A DNA stretch of 64,000 nucleotides from JAXHUH01 sp034211175 (lineage in GTDB: Bacteria; Actinomycetota; Acidimicrobiia; Acidimicrobiales; CAIXPF01). Made by a program: the position numbers and the translations under genes. Under the pieces are notes generated by a model. It saw only the letters and a list, made by a program, of their open reading frames with translations. It was not told the origin of the DNA and made no database searches. Each line of letters opens with the position of its first letter. Position 1 is the stretch's first letter. Positions 56,850 to 64,000 of the stretch are shown in pieces. The stretch is taken from NCBI GenBank assembly GCA_034211175.1, contig JAXHUH010000051.1, positions 14,517-78,516 of the forward strand. The letters are read 5' to 3'.

Positions 56850-58196
56850 ATGCCACAACCCGTCGAGGTCCACGAGCGGCGCTGGACCCGTTCGACCATC
56901 GCGCTGCTCACGGCCTCGCTGTGCTCGTCGACGGCGTCGCTCGCCCTGGTCACGGCCATCGGCAAGCACGTCTACGACATCACCGCCAGTGAGCTCGACC
57001 TGGGACTGCTCGGCCTGGCCGAGTTCGCTCCGGCCGCCCTGCTCGTGCTCGTCACCGGTGCGGTCGCCGACCGGTGGGACCGGCGCCGCATCGCCGCGGT
57101 CGCTGCGGTCGGCGAGGCCGGAGCGGTGGTGTTGCTCCTCTGGTACCTCTCGACCGACCCGTCGGCGGTCACGCCGGTGTTCGGCCTCGTCGTCGCGTTC
57201 GGGGTCGCCCGGGCGTTCTCGGCACCGGCGTTGCGGTCCCTGCCCGCCGACATCGTCGCCCCCGAGCGCCTGCCCTGGCTGACCGCCCGGTGGGCGGGAT
57301 CGTTCCAGATCGCCGCGGTGCTCGGCCCGGTGCTCGGCGGCACGATGTACGCGGTCGACGAGCTGGCGCCGTACGTCGTGGTCGTGGCGCTGTTCCTCGC
57401 TGCGGCGATCGCGGTGTCGCTCGTGCCCCGGCCGATGTTCGACACCGGTGCCGACGTCGTCCCGACCCGGCGAGGGCTGGCCCAGGCGTTCGACGGGTTC
57501 CGGTTCGTGCGCGGCCACCCGATCCTCCTCGGCGCCATCTCCCTCGACCTCTTCGCCGTGCTGTTCGGCGGTGCGCTCGCCCTCCTGCCGGCGATCGCCG
57601 AGGAGCGTCTCGGCGTCGGCGCCGTCGGCTACGGCTGGCTGCGGGCCGCGACCGGCATCGGCGCCGGACTGGTCACGCTGGTGCTGGCGGTGCGACCCGT
57701 CGAGCGCCACGTCGGCCGCAAGCTGCTGATCGCCGTGCTCGGGTTCGGCCTGGCGACGATCCTGCTCGCCACGACCACGAGCTACGCCGTCGCGTTCGTC
57801 GCGCTGCTGCTCGCGGCCGGCTCCGACGCGGTGAGCATGTTCATCCGGGTGACGTTGGTCCCGCTGGTCACCCCGCCGGCCATGCGGGGTCGGGTCCTCG
57901 CCCTCGAGAACGTGTTCATCGGCGCGTCGAACGAGCTCGGCGCCTTCGAGTCCGGGGTCACCGGCCAGCTGCTCGGCCCGGCGCTCGCCATCGGCGTCGG
58001 TGGCGTCGCCACCGTCGTCGTCGCCGGCGCGTGGGCGGTGCTGTTCCCCGCGCTGCGCGACGTCGACCGGTTCCCGAGCCGACCCGACCGGACCGAACCG
58101 CCAGAACCGCCCGACCGGTCGGAGCGGTCCGACGCACATCCGACGTCGGGTCCGGGTGCGACCGGGCGGGACCTGGCCGGCGACGCCGCGACCTGA
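56850..58196 (+). CDS. MFS transporter (EntS/MFS_3 type)
   Basis: The 448-residue transporter has 12 membrane helices and the layout of the MFS_3 group that includes the enterobactin exporter EntS and macrolide exporters. Examples are AEFAPAALLVLVTGAVADRWDRRRI in segment 2-3, with motif A VADRWDRRR, and RAFSAPALRSLPADIV, which is typical of MFS_3. The C-terminal 45 residues are a disordered Pro/Glu/Asp/Arg tail. The exported compound is unknown. The long inverted repeat just upstream suggests induction by its substrate through an unlinked regulator. Confidence 0.85.
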   Translation: MPQPVEVHERRWTRSTIALLTASLCSSTASLALVTAIGKHVYDITASELDLGLLGLAEFAPAALLVLVTGAVADRWDRRRIAAVAAVGEAGAVVLLLWYLSTDPSAVTPVFGLVVAFGVARAFSAPALRSLPADIVAPERLPWLTARWAGSFQIAAVLGPVLGGTMYAVDELAPYVVVVALFLAAAIAVSLVPRPMFDTGADVVPTRRGLAQAFDGFRFVRGHPILLGAISLDLFAVLFGGALALLPAIAEERLGVGAVGYGWLRAATGIGAGLVTLVLAVRPVERHVGRKLLIAVLGFGLATILLATTTSYAVAFVALLLAAGSDAVSMFIRVTLVPLVTPPAMRGRVLALENVFIGASNELGAFESGVTGQLLGPALAIGVGGVATVVVAGAWAVLFPALRDVDRFPSRPDRTEPPEPPDRSERSDAHPTSGPGATGRDLAGDAAT

Positions 58197-58238
58197 GCGT
58201 CACCCGGCCGTTCGAACCTCCCGTGCGACCCGAGGTCG

Positions 58239-58547
58239 TCAGGTCGCGCCCGCACCCCAGTCGACGGCGACGCCGTCGACGTCGTCAGGGTGGCGCTCGA
58301 GCCAGCCGCGGGCGAACGGGCACCGGGGCACGATCGTGAGGCCGTCCCGCCTCGCCCGCTCGAGCGCCGCGGCGACGAGCACGCTGCCGATCCCCTGGCC
58401 ACCGAGCTCGTCGGGAACGCCGGTGTGGACGAGCGTGATCCGGTCGCCCTCCAGCCGGTAGACGAGCTCGGCGAGGTGCCCGTCGTCGGTCAGCTCGAAG
58501 CGGTGCTCGTCCCGGTTGTCGGTGACATCGTCGATCCTCGGCGACAT
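58239..58547 (-). CDS. Small GNAT-fold acetyltransferase (NAT_SF/YjdJ type)
   Basis: The 102-residue protein matches the short GNAT-like group (PF14542). LAELVYRLEGDRITLVHTGV leads into PDELGGQGIGSVLVAAALE, the acetyl-CoA pyrophosphate loop (GxGxG form), and it ends with VPRCPFARGWLERHPD, which is strongly conserved in the group. The ATG at 58547 is chosen because GGAGG is five bases upstream; ATG 58559 overlaps that site. The acceptor is unknown. Confidence 0.83.
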   Translation of the reverse strand: MSPRIDDVTDNRDEHRFELTDDGHLAELVYRLEGDRITLVHTGVPDELGGQGIGSVLVAAALERARRDGLTIVPRCPFARGWLERHPDDVDGVAVDWGAGAT

Positions 58548-58724
58548 GCGCGCCTCCATTCGATCTCGGGCCCGGTCGACGGCCTACCCGTGGGCTCGGG
58601 CGTCCAAGCGAACCGTCGCGCGGGCGCTCCCGGGAACGCGCCGCTCAAGTTCGGTGGTCCGACCGCCCGATGATGCGTGGCGACACCGTCTTGAACGAGA
58701 CGGTGAGTCAGAAGGAACCCGAGG

Positions 58725-60368
58725 ATGGACGTGACTACCGAGAGCGCACCGACGCGGAACCCGATCGTTGCTCTGTTCGCCGACCGCAGCGTGCGCACGA
58801 AGATCCTGCTTCCCGTGGCCGTGGTGATCGTGGTCGCGGTCGCGCTGGGGGTGCTGTCCCTGCAGCGCCTCGGGCTCGTGAACGAGAGCGCCGAGGACCT
58901 CTCGGCCGAGCACGTGGCCGGTGTCGCCGCACTCGCCAGCGTCGAGAAGGGTGTCGGGGGGATGTACCGGGGTCAGATGCTGTTCAGCATCGCGCAGGTC
59001 CAGGGACCGACCCCCGGCATCGACCCGATCCCGCTCACCCAGCAGGCCGGCAGCGATGTCGCCGATGCGATGGCGGAGTACGTCGCACTCAACGACGGCA
59101 CCGAGGGCCGCGCCGAGCTGGCCCAGGAGTTCATCGACAACTTCACCTACTACGAGAACCTCCGGGACGTGGCCTACTTCGGCCTCCCCGAGGCGAGCGG
59201 CTTCGAGCTGCCGCCGGAGGACGAGATCACCGAGGCCTACATCGGTGCCGAGGCCAGCTTCCTCGGTTCGCTCGACGCGCTCGTCGAGGCCGAGGCCACT
59301 GCGGCCGAGGCCGAGGCGGCCGAAGCCGCGGACCTGTACTCGTCGTCGCGCGTGTTCACCATCGTTGTGACCGCGGTCGGTGTGGTCATCGCATTGGGCC
59401 TGGCCACGATCGTCGTCCGCTTCATCAGCACCCAGCTGTCCTCCGTGTACGGGGCCCTGGCGAAGCTCGCCGAGGGTGATCTCACCGCCGAGGCCGAGGT
59501 CCGGGCCGACGACGAGCTCGGCGGCATGGCCCGCTCGTTGAACAAGGCCACCGCCGCGCTGCGCGACACGGTCTCGGCCGTCGTGGCCAGCGCGGCCATG
59601 GTCGGCGACGGCGTGCAGCGGCTCGCCGGCGTGAGCACCAGCGTCAGCACCGGTGCCGACGAGGCCAACACCCAGGCCTCGGGTGCGTCGACCGCGGCGG
59701 CCGACGTGTCGGGCAACGTCGACGCGATGGCGGCCGGCGCGGAGGAGATGGGGGCGTCGATCCGGGAGATCTCCCGGAACACGAGCGACGCCGCCCGCGT
59801 CGCCGGCGAGGCCGTCGCCAAGGCGGAGTCGACCAACGAGGCCGTCTCGCGGCTCGGTGAGTCGTCGGCCGAGATCGGCAACGTGGTGAAGGTGATCACG
59901 TCGATCGCGGAGCAGACGAACCTGTTGGCGTTGAACGCGACGATCGAGGCGGCCCGTGCCGGTGATGCGGGTAAGGGGTTCGCGGTCGTGGCCGGTGAGG
60001 TGAAGGACCTGGCGCAGGAGACGTCGAAGGCGACCGAGGAGATCGCCGGGCGGATCGAGGCGATCCAGAACGACACCCAGTTGGCGGTCTCGGCGATCGG
60101 TGAGATCGCGACGATCATCAGCCAGATCAACGACTACCAGACGACGATCTCGGCGGCGGTGGAGGAGCAGTCGGCGACGACCGACGAGATCGGCCGGTCG
60201 ATCCGCCAGACCTCCCACGGTTCGAGCGAGATCGCCCAGACGATCGCCCGCCTCGCCGAGATCACCGAGGCGACCCGCACCAGCATGCTCGAGGCCGAGC
60301 AGGTCACCGGCGAGCTGTCGGGCCTGTCCGATCGGATGGTCTCCGACGCCAGCCGGTTCCGGGTCTAG
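58725..60368 (+). CDS. Methyl-accepting chemotaxis protein
   Basis: The 547-residue receptor has a cytoplasmic start, a first membrane helix (LLPVAVVIVVAVALGVLSLQ, about 29-48), an extracytoplasmic four-helix-type sensor of about 165 residues, and a second helix (FTIVVTAVGVVIALGLATIV). A HAMP domain and a methyl-accepting signalling domain follow, with the conserved tip AEQTNLLALNATIEAARAG. It detects an unknown ligand and feeds CheA/CheW. Unlike the receptor at 14926-17037 it has no PilZ domain. The ribosome site AAGGAACCCGAGG precedes ATG 58725. A hairpin terminator follows. Confidence 0.9.
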   Translation: MDVTTESAPTRNPIVALFADRSVRTKILLPVAVVIVVAVALGVLSLQRLGLVNESAEDLSAEHVAGVAALASVEKGVGGMYRGQMLFSIAQVQGPTPGIDPIPLTQQAGSDVADAMAEYVALNDGTEGRAELAQEFIDNFTYYENLRDVAYFGLPEASGFELPPEDEITEAYIGAEASFLGSLDALVEAEATAAEAEAAEAADLYSSSRVFTIVVTAVGVVIALGLATIVVRFISTQLSSVYGALAKLAEGDLTAEAEVRADDELGGMARSLNKATAALRDTVSAVVASAAMVGDGVQRLAGVSTSVSTGADEANTQASGASTAAADVSGNVDAMAAGAEEMGASIREISRNTSDAARVAGEAVAKAESTNEAVSRLGESSAEIGNVVKVITSIAEQTNLLALNATIEAARAGDAGKGFAVVAGEVKDLAQETSKATEEIAGRIEAIQNDTQLAVSAIGEIATIISQINDYQTTISAAVEEQSATTDEIGRSIRQTSHGSSEIAQTIARLAEITEATRTSMLEAEQVTGELSGLSDRMVSDASRFRV

Positions 60369-60390
60369 ACCCAGCCCACCCGCGACCTCA

Positions 60391-60420
60391 CGGCGCCCCG
60401 ACGCATTCGTCGGGGCGCCG
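60391..60420 (+). terminator. Hairpin terminator after chemoreceptor
   Basis: CGGCGCCCCGACG (60391-60403) pairs perfectly with CGTCGGGGCGCCG (60408-60420) around a CATT loop. Confidence 0.75.
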
Positions 60421-60481
60421 TCGCGCGTCCCGCCGCGTGGCCGGTGAGGCAGACTCTCCCCGTCGGCGACGGGAGATGGCC

Positions 60482-60787
60482 ATGGTCGTGCAGTTGCGGC
60501 GCTACGAGCTGGCGGAGGGGTCGATCGACGCCTTCGTCGAACGCTGGCGCGACATCGTGGCGGTGCGGGAGCGGTTCGGTTTCCGGGTCCTGTTCGCGTT
60601 CGCCGACCGCGAAGCGAACGAGTTCGTGTGGGCGGTCGCCCACGACGGCGACTTCGCGGCCGCGGAGAAGCCGTACTCGACCTCCGAAGACCGGGCCGCC
60701 GTGGTCGCGGACCTGTTGCCCCACCTCGTCGCGAGCCACGTCACGTTCGTCGACCCGGTCCACGGGCTGGCGGGGCTGTGCGGCTGA
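60482..60787 (+). CDS. NIPSNAP-like small protein
   Basis: The 101-residue protein reads MVVQLRRYELAEGSIDAFVE followed by RWRDIVAVRERFGFRVLFAF. This is the opening of NIPSNAP-type ferredoxin-like dimeric alpha/beta-barrel proteins, which begin with a strand ending in RxY and a helix with FxxxW. Function in bacteria is unclear. GGGAG at 60471-60475 fits ATG 60482 (six-base spacer) better than ATG 60476. The stop codon is part of a 17-base tandem repeat. Confidence 0.65.
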   Translation: MVVQLRRYELAEGSIDAFVERWRDIVAVRERFGFRVLFAFADREANEFVWAVAHDGDFAAAEKPYSTSEDRAAVVADLLPHLVASHVTFVDPVHGLAGLCG

Positions 60788-60851
60788 CCGGGTTGTGCGG
60801 CTGACCGGGTTGTGCGGCTGACCGGGCTGTGCGGCTGACCGGGTTGTGCGG
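60773..60851. repeat. 17-bp tandem repeat, about 4.6 copies
   Basis: The unit GGG(C/T)TGTGCGGCTGACC repeats at 60773, 60790, 60807, 60824 and partly 60841. The first unit contains the TGA stop of the NIPSNAP-like gene. It fills the gap to the converging permease stop at 60854. Confidence 0.9.
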
Positions 60852-60853
60852 CG

Positions 60854-62101
60854 CTACGAGCGGTCGTCCACGGTCCCCGGCATCAGCCGGCGGGCCACCA
60901 CGCCCGAGGCCACGACCGCGGCGCCGATCGCCACGGCGACCGGCGGCAGGCTGGCCACGAGCGCGACGCAGCCGACGAGGCCGGCCACGGCGATCGGCCG
61001 TGGCCACCGGCGCTGCGCGTCGGTCAGGGTCAGGGCGCTCAGGTTGGTGATGGCGTAGTAGGTCAGCACCGCCACGCCCGACAGGGCGATGGCGTCGCGC
61101 AGGTCGACCACGGCGATGAGCACCATCACGACTCCGGCGACGCTCAGCTCGGCCCGCAGCGGCACCGACCGGTCCTCGTCCACGACCGCGAGCGGCACCG
61201 GCAGCTCACGCCGCCGGGCCATGGCCAGCACGGTACGGGAGACGCCGGGGACGAGGTTGAGCAGCACCCCGAGCGCGGCGATGCCGGCGCCGACGCGCAC
61301 GATCGTCGCGGCGCCGTCGGCCCCGGCGGCAACGGCCACGACCCGCAACGGGGCGTCGGTCGCCGCCAGCGCATCGGCCGGCACCGCGGCCAGCGCGGTG
61401 AACGCCACGACCGCGTACAGCACCAGCACCCCGCCGAGTGCGAGGGGGATGGCACGGGGGATCGTGCGCTCCGGCTCGCGCACCTCCTCGCCCAGGGTGG
61501 CGATGCGGGCGTACCCGGCGAACGCGAAGAACAGGAACCCGGCCGCTCGGAGCACCCCGCCGGCGTCGGTGTCGAGCGGGTCGATGCGCCCGACGTCGGG
61601 GTCGCCGGCCCATCCCGCGACGACGACGGCGACCAGCGCGACGAGCGCCACCGCCAGCAGCACCCGGGTCACCGCCGCAGTCCGGGAGACGCCCGCCAGG
61701 TTGACGACGACGATGGCGGCGACCGCGCCGATGGCCACGAGGCGCTCCTGCTCCGGCCACAGGTAGGCGCCGACCGTGAGCGCCATCGCCGCGCACGACG
61801 CGGTCTTGCCGACCACGAACCCCCACCCCGCGAGATGGCCCCACGCCGGTCCGAGCTGGCGGCGCCCGTAGACGTAGGTGCCGCCCGACTCGGGGTGGAG
61901 GGCCGCGAGCTGGGCGGACGAGGTGGCGTTGCAGAACGCGACGAGGCCGGCGAGGGCGAGCGCGACCAGCAGCCCGTCGCCCGCGGCCTGCGCCGCCGGT
62001 GACCACACGGCGAAGACCCCGGCGCCGACCATCGACCCGGCACCGATGACGACCGCGTCGCCCAACCCGAGTCGTCGCTGCAGGCGCCCGCTGCCGGTCA
62101 T
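60854..62101 (-). CDS. APC family amino acid permease
   Basis: The 415-residue transporter has about 12 membrane helices. The helix-1 signature GDAVVIGAGSMVGAGVFAVW matches the APC superfamily unwound GxG region. ALAGLVAFCNATSSAQLAAL and GGTYVYGRRQLGPAWG follow, and FAGYARIATLGEEVREPERT is the conserved helix 6 with its E-PxRT loop. The cluster around EERTIPRAIPLAL supports an amino acid/cation symporter. The substrate is unknown. ATG 62101 starts the protein. The stop is three bases from the tandem repeat. Confidence 0.87.
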   Translation of the reverse strand: MTGSGRLQRRLGLGDAVVIGAGSMVGAGVFAVWSPAAQAAGDGLLVALALAGLVAFCNATSSAQLAALHPESGGTYVYGRRQLGPAWGHLAGWGFVVGKTASCAAMALTVGAYLWPEQERLVAIGAVAAIVVVNLAGVSRTAAVTRVLLAVALVALVAVVVAGWAGDPDVGRIDPLDTDAGGVLRAAGFLFFAFAGYARIATLGEEVREPERTIPRAIPLALGGVLVLYAVVAFTALAAVPADALAATDAPLRVVAVAAGADGAATIVRVGAGIAALGVLLNLVPGVSRTVLAMARRRELPVPLAVVDEDRSVPLRAELSVAGVVMVLIAVVDLRDAIALSGVAVLTYYAITNLSALTLTDAQRRWPRPIAVAGLVGCVALVASLPPVAVAIGAAVVASGVVARRLMPGTVDDRS

Positions 62102-62189
62102 GGGCGGGGACGCTAGATCGCCGAGGTGAACGGCACGCGAACGGCCGTCGTCGCGGCGTCGGACCGCGACGGCGGGTCGCGTCGCCCGC

Positions 62190-62978
62190 TCAGTCGTCCG
62201 CGTCCGGCGGCGGGGGTTCCGCCGCCGAGGGTTCATCCGACGGGGGTGGGTCAGCGGCGGGCGGATCCGCCGAAGGGTCGGGCGGGGACGGGTCCGCGTG
62301 GGGAGGTCCCGTCGACGGTGCCGGTGCCCGCGGTTCCCAACCGGCCCAGCGGCCGGCGAGCGCCAGGCCCACGCCGGCGATGCACACCCCCAGCAGGAAC
62401 CCGCCGACGACGTCGAGTGGCCAGTGGGCGCCGAGGGTCAGCCGGCCGAGCCCGGTGAGGGCGGCGACGCCGAGCCCGACGAGCGGCGCGACCCGGGGCA
62501 GGAGGAACGCGACCGTCACCAGCGCCAGCGTCGTGGCGATCGTGACGTGGCCCGACGGGAAGGCGAAGCTGTCCTCGCCGTGGACCAGCGGGTGGCCGAC
62601 CGCGGCCACGCTCGGCCTCGGGCGGCTCACCAGGTTCTTCATCACCTCGTAGCCGATCCTGGCGACCGCGCAGCACGCCAGGACGACGATCGCCTGGCGC
62701 CGCATCCCCGCGACGAACATGGCCACGACGACCGCGAGCACCGCGGGGATCTCGGCGATGTACATCACCGCCTCGCCGACCGAGCGCACCGCGTCGGGCA
62801 GGTCGACGAACCAGCGCAGGAGGTCGAGCTCGGCGTCGGTCGGCCGGTTGCTCCGACCGACCATCACCGCGAGTGCCGCGAGCAGGGCCGCGGCGGCCGC
62901 GGCGACGACGAGGTGCACGCGCGCGGGGTGCGCGCTGAGCACTCGATCGACTCGGTTGGCCGGCTCCATCCCGACCAT
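62190..62978 (-). CDS. PAP2-family phosphatase
   Basis: The 262-residue membrane phosphatase has five or six helices and the three PAP2 motifs: KNLVSRPRPS (KxxxxxxRP), SFAFPSGHVT (PSGH) and GRLTLGAHWPLDVVGG (SRxxxxxHxxxD, with Gly in place of Ser). It should dephosphorylate lipid phosphates such as phosphatidic acid or undecaprenyl diphosphate. The C-terminal 50 residues are a Pro/Asp/Ser tail with repeated DPPAADPP-like units. Starts ATG 62978 and ATG 62969 are both possible. Confidence 0.85.
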   Translation of the reverse strand: MVGMEPANRVDRVLSAHPARVHLVVAAAAAALLAALAVMVGRSNRPTDAELDLLRWFVDLPDAVRSVGEAVMYIAEIPAVLAVVVAMFVAGMRRQAIVVLACCAVARIGYEVMKNLVSRPRPSVAAVGHPLVHGEDSFAFPSGHVTIATTLALVTVAFLLPRVAPLVGLGVAALTGLGRLTLGAHWPLDVVGGFLLGVCIAGVGLALAGRWAGWEPRAPAPSTGPPHADPSPPDPSADPPAADPPPSDEPSAAEPPPPDADD

Positions 62979-63160
62979 GGTCCCACCTGAGCGGGTGTCA
63001 CCGGTGCGAGGGGCGCGGCCGGGACCCCGTTCGATCACACGACCGGCCCGCGTCGCCGTCGCCTACGCTGTCGATCTCGGCGCCGCCGCCGGTGCGACCC
63101 GCCGCCCACGGCGGTCGCCGTCCGACCCTCCCGACGCCCCCGACAACGGAGGAGCCCGCC

Positions 63161-63952
63161 ATGGCCCGCCCGATCCGCATCGCCGTGCAGATCCACCCCC
63201 AGCACGCGACCTACGACCAGATCCGCGACGCCGTCGTCCGCGCCGAGCAGCTCGGGGTCGACGTGGCCTTCAACTGGGACCACTTCTTCCCGCTCTACGG
63301 CGGCTCGCCCGACCCGAACGAGGGCAAGCACTTCGAGTGCTGGACGATGCTCGCCTCGTGGGCCGAGGTGACCGAGCGCATCGAGATCGGTGCGCTGGTG
63401 ACGTGCAACACCTACCGCAATCCCGAGCTGCTGGCCGACATGGCCCGCACCGTCGACCACATCTCCGGCGGCCGGCTGATCCTCGGGATCGGCGCCGGCT
63501 GGTTCGAGAAGGACTACGACGAGTACGGCTACGAGTTCGGCACGGCCGGGTCGCGCCTGAGTGACCTGCGGGACTCGCTGCCCCGCATCGAGTCGCGGCT
63601 GGCGAAGCTCGACCCGGCGCCGACCCGCGACATCCCGATCCTCATCGGCGGGGGCGGCGAGAAGCGCACCCTGCGCTACACGGCCCGCCACGCCGACATC
63701 TGGCACGGCTTCGGCGACCTCGAGACCCTGAAGCGCAAGAGCGGGATCCTCGACGAGTGGTGCGAGAAGGAGGGCACGGACCCGGCGTCGATCGAGCGGT
63801 CCGCCGGAGCGGAGATCGACCAGATCGACCAGGCGGACGCCATCGCGGATGCCGGCGTGACCCTGCTCACGTTCGGGCTGAACGGCCCCGACTACGACAT
63901 GGACGGCCTCGGCGACTGGCTGGCCTGGCGAGACGACCGCAACCAGGGCTGA
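63161..63952 (+). CDS. F420-dependent LLM class oxidoreductase
   Basis: The 263-residue protein is a luciferase-like monooxygenase-fold enzyme of the F420 type. It has ARPIRIAVQIHPQHATY at the start, AFNWDHFFPLYGG, HISGGRLILGIGAGWFEKDY and PILIGGGGEKRTLRYTARHA, the same motifs as in the LLM half of the fusion at 11629-13134. It should transfer hydride to or from F420; the substrate is unknown. ATG 63161 has ACGGAGGAG upstream. A hairpin follows the stop. Confidence 0.88.
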   Translation: MARPIRIAVQIHPQHATYDQIRDAVVRAEQLGVDVAFNWDHFFPLYGGSPDPNEGKHFECWTMLASWAEVTERIEIGALVTCNTYRNPELLADMARTVDHISGGRLILGIGAGWFEKDYDEYGYEFGTAGSRLSDLRDSLPRIESRLAKLDPAPTRDIPILIGGGGEKRTLRYTARHADIWHGFGDLETLKRKSGILDEWCEKEGTDPASIERSAGAEIDQIDQADAIADAGVTLLTFGLNGPDYDMDGLGDWLAWRDDRNQG

Positions 63953-63968
63953 CGCCCCGACACCCGGT

Positions 63969-63998
63969 GGCCACGGCCGGGACCGGCCGGCCGTGGCC
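63969..63998 (+). terminator. Hairpin terminator after LLM gene
   Basis: GGCCACGGCC (63969-63978) pairs with GGCCGTGGCC (63989-63998), 17 bases after the stop. Confidence 0.65.
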
Positions 63999-64000
63999 CG

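Overview
The window is very GC-rich, densely coded DNA with GTG and TTG starts and strong third-position G/C bias. Two F420-type LLM oxidoreductases, BTAD (SARP-type) regulators, a DUF222/HNH protein of the 13E12 type, an actinobacterial holin-superfamily/DUF3618 pair and leaderless TANNNT promoters point to an actinobacterium. Together with the chemoreceptors, Acidimicrobiia is plausible, but that placement is inference. No rRNA, tRNA, CRISPR array or insertion sequence was seen.

Region by region. 0-4 kb: the end of a molybdenum hydroxylase large subunit, a limonene-epoxide-hydrolase-family enzyme, a secreted protein, a zinc-less homocysteine methyltransferase relative, a zinc-ribbon protein and a coiled-coil protein. 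4.1-7.5 kb: a sulfide/persulfide module containing sulfide:quinone oxidoreductase, a CstR-like CsoR-family repressor, a small membrane protein, a PIG-L deacetylase and a thioredoxin. Three TACCCC-type palindromes sit in front of its four transcription units. 7.7-13.9 kb: a cupin, a Gfo/Idh/MocA oxidoreductase, an amylosucrase and a kinase-LLM fusion. 13.9-21.4 kb: an HNH nuclease, a chemoreceptor fused to PilZ, a frameshifted metallophosphoesterase, a siderophore-interacting protein and a DUF318 permease with a CxxC partner. 21.6-29.3 kb: a lipoprotein, a GNAT enzyme, a PadR-controlled ABC exporter, AzlCD, an AIM24 protein and a methyltransferase.

29.4-35.5 kb: a full-length HrpA helicase, a Phd plus HicA-like toxin-antitoxin pair behind a perfect inverted-repeat operator, and a DUF222/HNH gene with a broken 5' end. 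35.9-43.1 kb: an arylsulfatase, the holin-like/DUF3618 pair, a decayed vapBC copy, an MBL-fold lactonase-like enzyme, a membrane protein, and an aromatic amino acid lyase homologue that lacks the Ala-Ser-Gly cofactor tripeptide. 43.2-52.9 kb: an intact vapBC, a giant BTAD-pseudokinase-nSTAND-WD40 regulator split by two frameshifts, two small exported proteins, a CPPC thioredoxin and an AfsR-like SARP. 52.9-64 kb: two MFS transporters, a YihY-family membrane protein, an aldo/keto reductase, a chemoreceptor, an APC permease, a PAP2 phosphatase and an F420-type LLM enzyme.

The best candidates for new biology are the persulfide-sensor regulon that appears to include a thiol-type deacetylase (4.1-7.5 kb) and the MIO-less lyase homologue (41.5-43.1 kb). 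Four genes carry apparent single-site frameshifts, two of them at or near a C5/G5 run, so some assembly indel error should be expected.
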